Source: Ruegeria sp. HKCCSA071 (GTDB lineage Bacteria; Pseudomonadota; Alphaproteobacteria; Rhodobacterales; Rhodobacteraceae). From it: a stretch of 64,000 bases of DNA. The position numbers and the translations under genes are program-made. The notes under the pieces were generated by a model. The model had not been told where the DNA came from. It did not search any database and worked only from the letters and a program-made list of their open reading frames with translations. Positions 8,189 through 17,056 of this stretch are shown piece by piece. Where the stretch lies: NCBI RefSeq assembly GCF_017872555.1, contig NZ_JAEDOX010000001.1:806001-870000 (forward strand), written 5' to 3'. The stretch's first letter is position 1. Every line of letters starts with the position of its first letter.

Positions 8189-11100
8189 ATGTTCTCAGCC
8201 CTGTTCATCAGCCGGCCAAAGCTGGCGTTTGTCATCTCGCTGGTGCTGACCATCATGGGTGGCATCGGCTATCTGGTGCTGCCGGTCGCGCAGTTCCCGG
8301 ACATTACCCCGCCCGTGGTCAATGTTTCCACCAAATACACCGGCGCAAATGCGGAAACAGTGGAGAACACTGTGGCCGCACCGATCGAGGCGCAGGTCAA
8401 TGGTGTGGACGACATGATCTACATGACATCCAGATCGTCTGACAACGGCTCGTATTCGCTGGACGTAACCTTCGAAGTTGGCACCGACCCCGATATCGCC
8501 TCGGTCAACGTGCAGAACCGGGTGGCGCAGGCAATGTCGTCGTTGCCCGCCGAAGTGACATCTTCGGGCGTTGTCACACAAAAATCGTCGACCAATATGC
8601 TGATGCTGGTCACGCTGACCTCGCCCAACGGCACCTATGACAGCGTGTTTCTTTCCAACTATGCTTCGATCAACCTGCGCGATGCGCTGGCGCGTGTGCA
8701 AGGCGTGGGTAAGGCTGATGTTCTGACCAACCTTGAATACGCCATGCGGGTTTGGATGGACCCTGACAAGATGGCAGCCCTGTCCATCACACCAGGCGAT
8801 GTAATCACCGCGATCCGCGAACAGAATATCGAAGTGTCCGCCGGGTCGATTGGTGCGCCGCCTGTGCCCGAAGGACAGACCTTTCAATACACGATCAAAT
8901 CCAAGGGGCGATTGACGTCAGCCGAAGAATTTGGCGACATCGTGATCCGTACCGGAGATGCCGGCGCAATTGTCCGCGTAAGGGACATCGCCCGGGTTGA
9001 GCTTGGCGCACAGTTCTACTCGGCGTCCGGCTATTTTCAGTCCGTGCCCGCAACCGTGATCGGTATCTATCAAGCGCCCGGCGCAAACGCCCTCGCCGTT
9101 TCAGAGCGCGTGCAGGCGGAACTGGAGCGGCTGTCCCGCGCATTCCCGACGGATGTCGAATATGATGTCCCCTTCAACACGACCGACTTTGTCGAAGCTT
9201 CTTTGAATGACGTTGTTTCCACACTGATCCTGACCTTCACACTTGTGATCTCGGTCGTTTTTGTGTTCCTCGGCAGTTGGCGTGCCACGATCATTCCGGC
9301 GGTTGCCATCCCGGTCTCACTGATTGGCACGTTTGCTTTCTTGCTGGCCTTTGGCATGTCGTTGAACACGATCTCGCTGTTCGCACTGGTGCTGGCTATC
9401 GGTATTGTGGTCGATGACGCCATCGTCGTTGTTGAAAACGTCGAGCGCATCATCGCTGATGAGGGGCTGCCCCCAGCCGAAGCGACCCGTAAGGCGATGG
9501 GGCAGATCACAGGCCCGGTCATCGCAACCACATTGGTTCTGTTGGCAGTATTCGTGCCGGTGACCTTCATGCCGGGCATCTCAGGGCGGTTGTACTCTCA
9601 GTTCGCTGTCACGATCTCGACTGCTGTTGTGATCTCGTCCATCAACGCGCTGACACTGTCACCTGCCCTGTGCGGCCTGGTCCTTAAGGCCCGCTCAGGG
9701 CCGCCCAAAGGGCTGCTTGCACTGTTCGAAAACTTCATTGGTGGCGTTCGCAACGGCTATGTCTCTATTGTTCGCAAACTACTTGTCTTTCCGGCTATCG
9801 CGCTGGCCATCGTGGTTGGTCTTGGCATGGGAACAGGGGCGATCATGTCGAACACCTCAGCCGGGTTTATCCCGCTGGAAGACAATGGTTATCTCTTTGT
9901 TGACGTGCAACTGCCTGACGCCGCGACGTTGGAACGGACCGAAGCTGTGACAAAGCGCCTCGATGACCAGATACGCGAGATCCCGGGTGTGTCCAGCACC
10001 GTTCTGATCAATGGCTTTTCATTGCTGAACGGCACAATTACCAACGGCGCTGCGATCTTCGTGAACCTCAACAACTGGGCCGAACGGCAGGAGGAAGACC
10101 TGAGCGCCAAGGCCATTCTGGGCAAGGTGCTGGCCATCGCGAATAACGAAACCGCAGCCTCGACCGTTGCCTTCAACCCGCCACCAATTCAGGGTCTTGG
10201 CATGTCTGCCGGGGTTGAGATGGAGGTGCAGCAAACCGGAGGCGGCTCGCCGCAGGATCTGGCTTCGGCTGTGGGATCGTTTGTCTATTCGGCCAACCAG
10301 CGCCCCGAGATCGGGCAGGCCTATACGACATTCCGCGCCAACGTTCCGCAGCTGTTCGTGGATCTGGACCGCGAGAAAGCCAAAACACTGGACGTCTCGG
10401 TGGCTGAGATTTTCCAGACCATGCAGGCCCAGCTGGGGTCGTATTATGTCAACGACTTCAACCTGTTTGGTCGCGTCTATCGCGTAATGATCCAGGCGGA
10501 AGGCAGCTATCGCGACAATGTCGATGACATTGCCAGCCTCTATGTGCGCTCTCAGAAGGGCGACATGGTGCCACTGGGCACCCTGATCGACGTAGAAAAC
10601 GTGTTGGGGCCGGTTCTGCTGAAACGGCATAACCTGTTCCGGTCGGCAACGGTTACGGCGGTGCCTGCACCGGGCCTTTCCAGCGGCGATGCGATCACCG
10701 CGATGACAGAGGTCTCTGCTTCAGCCCTGCCGCCGGGATACTCGTTCGAATGGACGGGGACGGCACAACAACAGTTGGCGTCAGGCAGCCTGGTGATCAT
10801 TATTCTGGGGCTGGCCATCCTATTCGGTTACCTGTTTCTTGTGGGACAGTATGAAAGCTGGACTATGCCGGTCTCGATCCTGCTGTCAGTGGTCGTGGCC
10901 CTGTTCGGGGCGGTGGCCGCGGTTGCCATCGTCGGCAGTGACATCAACCTCTATACGCAGATCGGTATGATCATGCTGGTGGGTCTGGCCTCGAAGAACG
11001 GCATTCTGATCGTCGAGTTTGCAATGGAACAGCGCGCCAAGGGTCTTTCGATCAAGGAAGCTGCCGTCGAGGCCGCTCATCAGCGTTTCCGCGCTGTCAT

Positions 11101-11326
11101 GATGACTGCCCTGTCTTTCCTGTTGGGGGTCGTACCGCTGCTGGCTGCCAATGGTGCGGGTGCGGCCAGCCAGAAAGCCATCGGTGTCGCCGTGTTCGGT
11201 GGCATGTTGGCCGCGACGCTGGTTGGCGTGATCGTGGTGCCTGTCCTCTACGCCCTGATGCAAAGCATGCGTGAGTGGCTGAAAGGCAGCAAAAACGATC
11301 CCGGCCCTTCAGAAGAAGCGGCCTGA
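8189..11326 (+). CDS. RND multidrug efflux pump, HAE1 family
   Basis: A 1045-aa AcrB/MexB-like proton-driven pump of normal length. It opens with the typical [18 protein letters not shown]. Helix 4 carries the proton-relay pair Asp409-Asp410 in [17 protein letters not shown]. Two large periplasmic loops and 12 helices are present, with the conserved [22 protein letters not shown] and [16 protein letters not shown] blocks in the second half. It forms an operon with the adaptor gene three bases upstream and is closed by a strong intrinsic terminator. The drug or solvent range cannot be predicted; the pump would need an outer-membrane partner encoded elsewhere. Confidence 0.95.
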   Translation: MFSALFISRPKLAFVISLVLTIMGGIGYLVLPVAQFPDITPPVVNVSTKYTGANAETVENTVAAPIEAQVNGVDDMIYMTSRSSDNGSYSLDVTFEVGTDPDIASVNVQNRVAQAMSSLPAEVTSSGVVTQKSSTNMLMLVTLTSPNGTYDSVFLSNYASINLRDALARVQGVGKADVLTNLEYAMRVWMDPDKMAALSITPGDVITAIREQNIEVSAGSIGAPPVPEGQTFQYTIKSKGRLTSAEEFGDIVIRTGDAGAIVRVRDIARVELGAQFYSASGYFQSVPATVIGIYQAPGANALAVSERVQAELERLSRAFPTDVEYDVPFNTTDFVEASLNDVVSTLILTFTLVISVVFVFLGSWRATIIPAVAIPVSLIGTFAFLLAFGMSLNTISLFALVLAIGIVVDDAIVVVENVERIIADEGLPPAEATRKAMGQITGPVIATTLVLLAVFVPVTFMPGISGRLYSQFAVTISTAVVISSINALTLSPALCGLVLKARSGPPKGLLALFENFIGGVRNGYVSIVRKLLVFPAIALAIVVGLGMGTGAIMSNTSAGFIPLEDNGYLFVDVQLPDAATLERTEAVTKRLDDQIREIPGVSSTVLINGFSLLNGTITNGAAIFVNLNNWAERQEEDLSAKAILGKVLAIANNETAASTVAFNPPPIQGLGMSAGVEMEVQQTGGGSPQDLASAVGSFVYSANQRPEIGQAYTTFRANVPQLFVDLDREKAKTLDVSVAEIFQTMQAQLGSYYVNDFNLFGRVYRVMIQAEGSYRDNVDDIASLYVRSQKGDMVPLGTLIDVENVLGPVLLKRHNLFRSATVTAVPAPGLSSGDAITAMTEVSASALPPGYSFEWTGTAQQQLASGSLVIIILGLAILFGYLFLVGQYESWTMPVSILLSVVVALFGAVAAVAIVGSDINLYTQIGMIMLVGLASKNGILIVEFAMEQRAKGLSIKEAAVEAAHQRFRAVMMTALSFLLGVVPLLAANGAGAASQKAIGVAVFGGMLAATLVGVIVVPVLYALMQSMREWLKGSKNDPGPSEEAA

Positions 11327-11333
11327 TCCGATC

Positions 11334-11362
11334 AAAGCCCCGCCCATCAGCGGGGCTTTTTT
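11334..11362 (+). terminator. Rho-independent terminator after the RND pump gene
   Basis: A perfect 10-bp stem, AAAGCCCCGC pairing with GCGGGGCTTT around the loop CCATCA, runs into a six-T tract. It begins eight bases after the pump stop codon. Its A-rich left side may also let it act on the convergent gene that ends at 11370. Confidence 0.9.
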
Positions 11363-11369
11363 CTTAACG

Positions 11370-11915
11370 TCAGTCTGGTCTTCCCCGCCGACGTTCAGAG
11401 AGTTCCCGGATCACCACCTTTGCTTCTGGTGTCGGTGCCTGCTCGACCCGGCGATAATCCGATCCATCCCGGTTCCGTGTCAGCAGCCCACAGGAAATCA
11501 TGGTCCGGCGCAGGGTTGCAGGGTCATCAAAACAATGTTCGGCATTGAGGCACACGTTGACCTCACCCTCTTGCAGCACCGCGGCTGCCGGTATCGCAGA
11601 CCAGAGCCCCCACAAAGACAACGTCTGCACCGATCGTTTTGACGGCCATTGTCGAAGCCTGCCTTGTGCGTCGAACAGGTGCAATATACGCTCAACCGTG
11701 CGCATGTCAGCAGCCGGTTGTTTCGGACGGGCCTTGATCCGCCTGGCAGCAGCACTGGTGGCGCGCATATGTTGCACGTTCTGAAACCCGGCGGCACGAG
11801 CGACCATATTCATCAGTGTCAGGTGCGACGGGCTGGAGCCGCCAAGCTGTTGGGACAGGGTGCGCACGAATCCGGTCAAATCATCGGCGTGCAAGGGTAC
11901 AGGAGTTTTGCTCAT
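11370..11915 (-). CDS. DUF2087 domain protein
   Basis: A 181-aa protein whose C-terminal half matches the DUF2087 pattern: a short ILHLFDAQGRLRQWPSKRSVQ block, then CFDDPATLRRTMISCGLLTRNRDGSDYRRV. The domain is often joined to small DNA-binding or regulatory domains. The N-terminal part (PVPLHADDLTGFVRTLSQQLGG to VQHMRA) looks like a short helical region of unknown role. The open frame extends upstream to 11996, but the ATG at 11915 begins the recognisable sequence. It is convergent with the RND pump gene. Function unknown. Confidence 0.65.
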   Translation of the reverse strand: MSKTPVPLHADDLTGFVRTLSQQLGGSSPSHLTLMNMVARAAGFQNVQHMRATSAAARRIKARPKQPAADMRTVERILHLFDAQGRLRQWPSKRSVQTLSLWGLWSAIPAAAVLQEGEVNVCLNAEHCFDDPATLRRTMISCGLLTRNRDGSDYRRVEQAPTPEAKVVIRELSERRRGRPD

Positions 11916-12109
11916 CACAAATCCATATCGGGCGTTTGCGCGATCGTTGGTCGCTGACTTGACGAAACAACGCCCTGATGGTTGCGATAGTTTCACTTAC
12001 ACTGGCAGGTTTAGCACTCTGGTTAAGAGCAGCGACGCCTCGGTGTCTGCCGACCGTGACCAACGGCTAGCACAACACGCATCACCCGCCAAGAGGATAG
12101 AAAGATGGA

Positions 12110-13696
12110 TCAGGCCTTGCCGGGGGCCAGCCGTTCAGCCATCCAACCGTCGATCCGCGCGATCTGCTCCGCACTCAGTCGCAGGCCCAGCTTGTTGCGC
12201 CTCCAGACGACATCTTCGGCGGTCCGTGCATATTCCTTGTCGATCAGCCACACGACCTCCCGCTCGGTCAGGGTTGCGCCAAAATCCTCACCCAGATCAG
12301 ACAGCTGCTGCGCATCCCCAAGGACATCTGTTGCTTCGGTTCCATAGGCCCTGATCAGGCGTGCAGCCCAGGCGGCACCCAGAAACGGATACCTGACCAA
12401 AAGCTGATCAGTCAGGGCTTCAACAGCGTCAACCGGAAAGTCACCGCCCGGCAGCGTCACACCGGCGGTCCAGGGGCCCGGCATATTCGGAAAGAATTCA
12501 CCAACCTTTTCCAGAGCACTTTCCGCAAGCCGGCGATAGGTGGTGATCTTGCCGCCAAACACGTTCAATACAGGCGCCCCACCCTGCGCATCGACCTTCA
12601 GTGTGTAATCCCGCGTTGCAGCGGTGGCACTGCTGGCGCCGTCGTCATAAAGCGGCCGCACACCGGAATAGGTCCACACAACATCTTCGCGGGTCACAGC
12701 GCGCTTGAAATACTTCGATGCGAAGGCGCACAAGTACTTCTGCTCGGCCTCGGTACAGACGGGTTTCGTGTCAGGGTCTGGGTGATCCTGATCCGTTGTG
12801 CCGATCAGGGTAAAATCCTGCTCGTATGGTATGGCGAAAATGATGCGGCCGTCTTCGCCCTGAAAAAAATAGCACTTGTCGTGGTCATACAGCCGGGGAG
12901 TCACAATATGGCTGCCCCGAACTAGCCGAACACCCTCGCGTGAGTTCACACGGATCTTGGTCTGGATGATGTCCCCGACCCAAGGGCCACCCGCATTGAT
13001 CAGCATTCTGGCCAGGACAAGACGGATTTCGCCGCTGTTGCGATCACGAATGGATACCTGCCAAAGGTCGTCCACCCGCTCGGCCGAAATCACCTCGGTT
13101 CGCACCATGATCTGCGCACCGCGCGCCTCGGCGTCGCGGGCATTCAGGACCACCAACCGTGAATCTTCGATCCAGCAATCGGAGTATTCATAAGCCGTTT
13201 CGAACTTGTCCTGTAGCGGGGCGCCTTCCGGAGCCGATCGCAGGTTCAGCGACGTGGTGCCCGGCAGAATTTTGCGGCCACCCAGATTGTCATACATGAA
13301 CAAACCCAACCGGATCAGCCAGGCCGGACGCCGCCCCCGCATCCACGGCATGACCGTGCTGAGTAGCCGTGAGGTCGGCGTTTCCGAGTCAAACCGCATG
13401 TCCTTGTGGTAGGGCAGCACAAAGCGCATCGGCCAGCTGATATGCGGCATCGCGCGCAACAGGGTTTCACGCTCGATCAGGGCCTCGCGCACCAGACGGA
13501 TTTCGAAATACTCCAGATACCGTAACCCGCCATGAAACAGTTTGGTCGAGGCTGATGATGTGGCCGAGGCCAGATCATTCATCTCTGCCAAAGCAACTGA
13601 CAGCCCGCGGCCAGCAGCATCCCGTGCGATGCCGCAACCATTGATCCCGCCACCGATGATAAAAAGGTCCGTTGTCTGAACGTCCGCTGACTGCAT
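12110..13696 (-). CDS. glpD: Aerobic glycerol-3-phosphate dehydrogenase
   Basis: A 528-aa FAD enzyme that oxidises sn-glycerol-3-phosphate to dihydroxyacetone phosphate and passes electrons to the quinone pool. The FAD-binding motif IIGGGINGCGIARDAAGRG lies at residues 12-30, followed by SSASTKLFHGGLRYLE, which is diagnostic of GlpD. The C-terminal cap domain (LTEREVVWLIDKEYARTAEDVVWRR) is complete. It is divergent from glpR, with 180 bases between the two starts, so glpR probably regulates it. No glpF or glpK is present. Confidence 0.93.
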   Translation of the reverse strand: MQSADVQTTDLFIIGGGINGCGIARDAAGRGLSVALAEMNDLASATSSASTKLFHGGLRYLEYFEIRLVREALIERETLLRAMPHISWPMRFVLPYHKDMRFDSETPTSRLLSTVMPWMRGRRPAWLIRLGLFMYDNLGGRKILPGTTSLNLRSAPEGAPLQDKFETAYEYSDCWIEDSRLVVLNARDAEARGAQIMVRTEVISAERVDDLWQVSIRDRNSGEIRLVLARMLINAGGPWVGDIIQTKIRVNSREGVRLVRGSHIVTPRLYDHDKCYFFQGEDGRIIFAIPYEQDFTLIGTTDQDHPDPDTKPVCTEAEQKYLCAFASKYFKRAVTREDVVWTYSGVRPLYDDGASSATAATRDYTLKVDAQGGAPVLNVFGGKITTYRRLAESALEKVGEFFPNMPGPWTAGVTLPGGDFPVDAVEALTDQLLVRYPFLGAAWAARLIRAYGTEATDVLGDAQQLSDLGEDFGATLTEREVVWLIDKEYARTAEDVVWRRNKLGLRLSAEQIARIDGWMAERLAPGKA

Positions 13697-13876
13697 GCCA
13701 ATGATTCCTTGTCAGGATGGATGATAGGCATTTGCCAGAACATTCTTCGTATGGTCAATGTTTATGTTCGTATTTCTTCGTTTTGCAACACTGGCCTTAT
13801 ATTTTCGCATGCCGTTCTTGCAAAACCGGCCAGAAAGAACAAAAACGAAAGAAATACTTCAAGTCTGGAAACACCC
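13697..13876. promoter_or_regulatory. glpD-glpR divergent promoter region with inverted repeat
   Basis: This AT-richer spacer must hold both promoters. GTATTTCTTCGTTTT (13770-13784) recurs in inverted orientation as AAAACGAAAGAAATAC (13842-13857), differing by one inserted base. The left arm is preceded by TTTATGTTC, and ATGTTCG resembles the half-site of known GlpR operators. These are candidate GlpR sites, on pattern only. Confidence 0.4.
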
Positions 13877-14638
13877 ATGTCGCTGTCTTTCCGCCAATCT
13901 GACATTCTGGACATTGCCGGGGCCGAAGGTCGCGTCACCGTTGACGGGTTGGCCGAAAGATTTGGTGTCACGGTCCAGACGATCCGGCGCGACCTGACCG
14001 AGCTGGCCGAGGCAGGTAAACTGGATCGGGTGCATGGCGGCGCGGTTCTGCGCTCGGGCGTTTCCAACATAGGATATGAAGACCGCCGTGCCCTGAACGC
14101 CGACGCCAAGACCCGTATTGCACAGGCTTGCGCCACCGATATACCCGACGGTGCGTCGATCTTCATGAACATCGGAACCTCGACCGAGGCAGTGGCGCGG
14201 CAATTGCTGAACCACAAGAATCTGATGGTTGTGACCAACAACATGAACGTCGCAAACATTCTGATTGAGAACCCGGATTGTGAGGTCGTCATGGCCGGTG
14301 GCGTCCTGCGGCGCACAGACGGCGGGTTGATCGGGAACCTGACCGTTTCGACCATTCGGCAATTCAAATTTGATCTTGCCGTGATCGGCTGTTCAGCTTT
14401 GGACATTGACGGAGATCTTCTGGACTTCGATTTTCAGGAGGTACAAGTCAGCCAGACCATCATTGCGCAGGCACGCCGTACATTTCTGGTTGCCGACCAT
14501 TCAAAGTTTCACCGCTCTGCCCCGGCGTGCATCGCTTCTTTGGCTGAAATCGACGCGATCTACACGGATGCGCCGTTACCTGGCAATCTGCACCTGCGCA
14601 GTCAGGAATGGCAAACGAACATCATCCTGTGTAACTAG
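13877..14638 (+). CDS. glpR: DeoR family transcriptional repressor of glycerol-3-phosphate metabolism
   Basis: A 253-aa DeoR-type repressor. The N-terminal winged helix-turn-helix includes GRVTVDGLAERFGVTVQTIRRDL, and the C-terminal sugar-phosphate sensing domain includes IFMNIGTSTEAVARQLLNH and VMAGGVLRRTDGGLIG. GlpR proteins release DNA when glycerol-3-phosphate binds. The open frame reaches back to 13709, but ATG 13877 begins the conserved MSLSFRQSDIL sequence and has a GGA eight bases before it. Its divergent placement against glpD supports the assignment. Confidence 0.88.
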   Translation: MSLSFRQSDILDIAGAEGRVTVDGLAERFGVTVQTIRRDLTELAEAGKLDRVHGGAVLRSGVSNIGYEDRRALNADAKTRIAQACATDIPDGASIFMNIGTSTEAVARQLLNHKNLMVVTNNMNVANILIENPDCEVVMAGGVLRRTDGGLIGNLTVSTIRQFKFDLAVIGCSALDIDGDLLDFDFQEVQVSQTIIAQARRTFLVADHSKFHRSAPACIASLAEIDAIYTDAPLPGNLHLRSQEWQTNIILCN

Positions 14639-14745
14639 CGGACATTAAGAATAGTCTCAAAATTACCGCGTCGCTTGCCAGATGCCACCCGGCCTGACAC
14701 TATCGTCTGCATAAAGATATGAGCACGGGAGGGGAGCACCGGGCC

Positions 14746-14901
14746 ATGATTGCGCTTTTATTTGTACTACTTACCGCCACGATGGGGCTCAACTATTTCA
14801 ACATGAAGAAGGCAGGCAATGCGTTGTTCTTCCTCACAATTGCTCTGAGTATCTACTGGTTGAAATTCCACGCCACCAGTCAGCTGAAAATTCAGCTATG
14901 A
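14746..14901 (+). CDS. Small membrane protein, DUF5993 family
   Basis: A 51-aa protein with two hydrophobic segments (MIALLFVLLTATMGLNYF and NALFFLTIALSIYWL) and the short polar tail HATSQLKIQL. This is the pattern of DUF5993 proteins, which commonly precede dsbB genes. The ATG at 14746 is chosen over 14719 because GGAGGGGAG lies nine bases upstream. The dsbB start is ten bases beyond the stop, so the two are almost certainly co-expressed. A role as a partner of DsbB is inference. Confidence 0.7.
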   Translation: MIALLFVLLTATMGLNYFNMKKAGNALFFLTIALSIYWLKFHATSQLKIQL

Positions 14902-14911
14902 GGGCCTCGTC

Positions 14912-15481
14912 ATGACACCTGAACTGTCACGTACACTGAACGCGATCGGAATGCTGGCTGTCTGTCTTGTTCTGGCGCTGGCGTTCTTCTATCAACTTGT
15001 CCTTTACGAACTACCTTGCCCGCTTTGCCTGTTGCAGCGTGTCGGCTTTGTTGCTGTCGGCGTCGGGCTGGGCTTGAACCTGCTGTATGGCGCGCGACCG
15101 CAGCACTATGCCATCATGCTGATTGCCGCTTTGTATGGCGGCAGCGTTTCGATCCGGCAAATCCTGTTGCACATTGTGCCGGGAACCGGCCACTACGGTT
15201 CGCCCGTTCTGGGGCTGCATTACTACACTTGGGCGGGCATCGCCTTTTTCCTTGTCCTGCTGGGTACGTCGTTCATGCTGCTTTTTGATCGCCAATACGA
15301 CTCGGGCGCGACCAGCGAGGGGCGATTTGGGGGAAACAAGCTGGCCAAAACCGCCTTCTTTGTCATGCTGGCACTGGCCGTGCTGAATGCCGGTTCAACT
15401 CTGCTGGAATGCGGACCGGGCATTTGTGATGACCCACCTACGGACTACAAGTTGATTGACGAACTGAAAGCGAATGATTGA
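14912..15481 (+). CDS. dsbB: Disulfide bond formation protein B family quinone reductase
   Basis: A 189-aa membrane protein with five predicted helices. The first periplasmic loop has the redox pair CPLC (Cys36, Cys39) in LPCPLCLLQRVGF, as in DsbB, which passes electrons from DsbA to quinone. Canonical DsbB has its second Cys pair in loop 2. Here loop 2 (VPGTGHYGSPVLGLHYY) has none; instead ECGPGIC (Cys167, Cys172) follows an additional fifth helix at the C-terminus. This suggests a DsbB/DsbI-like variant with a relocated second pair. It lies immediately after the DUF5993 gene. Confidence 0.85.
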   Translation: MTPELSRTLNAIGMLAVCLVLALAFFYQLVLYELPCPLCLLQRVGFVAVGVGLGLNLLYGARPQHYAIMLIAALYGGSVSIRQILLHIVPGTGHYGSPVLGLHYYTWAGIAFFLVLLGTSFMLLFDRQYDSGATSEGRFGGNKLAKTAFFVMLALAVLNAGSTLLECGPGICDDPPTDYKLIDELKAND

Positions 15482-15515
15482 GATACCCTAACCTTCCCCT
15501 GATGGAGGCAAACGC

Positions 15516-15878
15516 ATGGGACTATTGGGCCAGCCGCTTGGCTATTATGACTATCTGACATTTGCCGCGCTGATCCTGCTGCTTGCAGCGGTTATGGCGC
15601 TGTTCCTGTTCATTATGGGCCTTCCGGGGCGGATCGCGATCAAACGCAATCATCCCCATGCCGAAGCTGTAAAGATCATGGGCTGGATGGGGTTCTTGGC
15701 TGTCGTGCCTTGGGTTCACGCTTTCATGTGGGCTTTCCACGATGGCGTCACGGTCGATATTCGCCGCGGCCCGGACGAGGAAAAAGATGCCATTCGCGAT
15801 GAAATCAAACGTCTGGGCGGCAAGGTCAAGCCCGAATACCAGGATCGTCTGGACACAGACGACACACAACCCGGTTAA
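15516..15878 (+). CDS. DUF3302 inner-membrane protein (YiaW-like)
   Basis: A 120-aa protein with two membrane helices and the conserved central block IAIKRNHPHAEAVKIMGWMGF. This matches DUF3302 and the E. coli YiaW protein, which is paired with the HlyD-like YiaV. Here too an HlyD-family gene follows after 21 bases, so the pair is conserved. A soluble charged tail of about 40 residues ends the protein. GGAGG-like bases precede the ATG. Molecular function is unknown; a helper for the adjacent exporter is likely. Confidence 0.75.
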   Translation: MGLLGQPLGYYDYLTFAALILLLAAVMALFLFIMGLPGRIAIKRNHPHAEAVKIMGWMGFLAVVPWVHAFMWAFHDGVTVDIRRGPDEEKDAIRDEIKRLGGKVKPEYQDRLDTDDTQPG

Positions 15879-15899
15879 AGCCGAAGGACCCTAATACCT

Positions 15900-17045
15900 A
15901 TGTTCGTCGCCCTCGGCATCACGCTGTTCTACATCATTTTCGTCTGGCTCATTTTCTTCAAGCTGGAATGGCTGAAGTTCAACATAGCCTGGGGCATTGT
16001 TTCGTTCTGGGTGGGCGCACATCTGCTGCTGATCTTCCTTGTGGCATTGCGCTTCTTTCAGCCGTTTTCGGCAGACAGCCACGTGGTGCGTTCGACAATA
16101 CAGATCATCCCTAAGCTGACACAGCCGACGATCCTGTCCGAGGTGCTTGTTGAACCGAACACACCGGTCACAAAGGGCGATCCGCTTTATCGGTTCGACG
16201 ATACGGTGTTTTCTCTGGCGGTCGATAATGCGCAGGCCCAGTTGGTGGCGGCACAGCAGAACGCCAAGATCCTTGAACAGGATGTCATTGCCTCGACCGA
16301 AGCTGTCGAACGAGCCAATGCACAACTGGCTTATGCGCAAACTCAACAGGCAAGGTATGAAAACCTTGTTCCTGCCGGAGGCGCCCGTCAGGACGACCTC
16401 GACCGTTGGAACGAACAGGTGACGGAAGATCAGGCTGCCGTCAAACAGGCCGAGGCGAACCTGGCCAAGGCTCAGCTGGCGCTGGAATCGCAGATTGACG
16501 GCGTGAACACCGGCGTCCTTCAGGCGCAGACGCAATTGGCCGAAGCCGAGTATTTTCTGGAAAACACAACAATCTATGCGCCTGAAAATGGCATGATCGT
16601 CTCGCAGCAGGCTCGCCCCGGATTGGTAGTCGGTGACGTCCGGTTGGGTGCGATTGCCAGCTTTGTGACTGATGAAAGCCCTTATATCCTTGCCACATTC
16701 CGCCAGCAGAACCTGAAATTTGTCGAGCCGGGGCAAGAGGTCGAAGTCGCACTTGATCTTTATCCCGGTGAAATCCTGACAGGCAAGGTCGAAGCGATCT
16801 GGTGGGCGACCCGGCAAGGGCAACTCATCCCGTCGGGCCGCCTGCCCGGTTTCGAGCTGCCCAAACTGCCCGGTCGGATTGCTGTTCAGATCACCGTCGA
16901 TGTTCCGGAAGACCACATTTTCCCAGCGGGCGGCCATGCCGCAGTGGCGATCTATACAGGCCAAGGCAAAAGTTTTGAGTTTCTGAGGCGTATCAACATC
17001 CGCCTCTATTCTTTCGCCAACTTCATCCGACCTCTGGATATCTGA
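15900..17045 (+). CDS. HlyD/EmrA-type membrane fusion protein (YiaV-like)
   Basis: A 381-aa periplasmic adaptor anchored by two N-terminal hydrophobic segments (residues 4-22 and 28-48). A long coiled coil of Gln/Ala-rich heptads (about residues 100-210) is flanked by lipoyl half-motifs (LSEVLVEPNTPVTKGDPLYRFD and IYAPENGMIVSQQARPGLVVG). The C-terminal beta-barrel region follows. It lies between the DUF3302 gene and an outer-membrane factor gene. That layout suggests export across both membranes. No dedicated inner-membrane pump is in this cluster, which is typical of YiaV/AaeA-like sets. Confidence 0.85.
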   Translation: MFVALGITLFYIIFVWLIFFKLEWLKFNIAWGIVSFWVGAHLLLIFLVALRFFQPFSADSHVVRSTIQIIPKLTQPTILSEVLVEPNTPVTKGDPLYRFDDTVFSLAVDNAQAQLVAAQQNAKILEQDVIASTEAVERANAQLAYAQTQQARYENLVPAGGARQDDLDRWNEQVTEDQAAVKQAEANLAKAQLALESQIDGVNTGVLQAQTQLAEAEYFLENTTIYAPENGMIVSQQARPGLVVGDVRLGAIASFVTDESPYILATFRQQNLKFVEPGQEVEVALDLYPGEILTGKVEAIWWATRQGQLIPSGRLPGFELPKLPGRIAVQITVDVPEDHIFPAGGHAAVAIYTGQGKSFEFLRRINIRLYSFANFIRPLDI

Positions 17046-17056
17046 GGATGCGCGCC

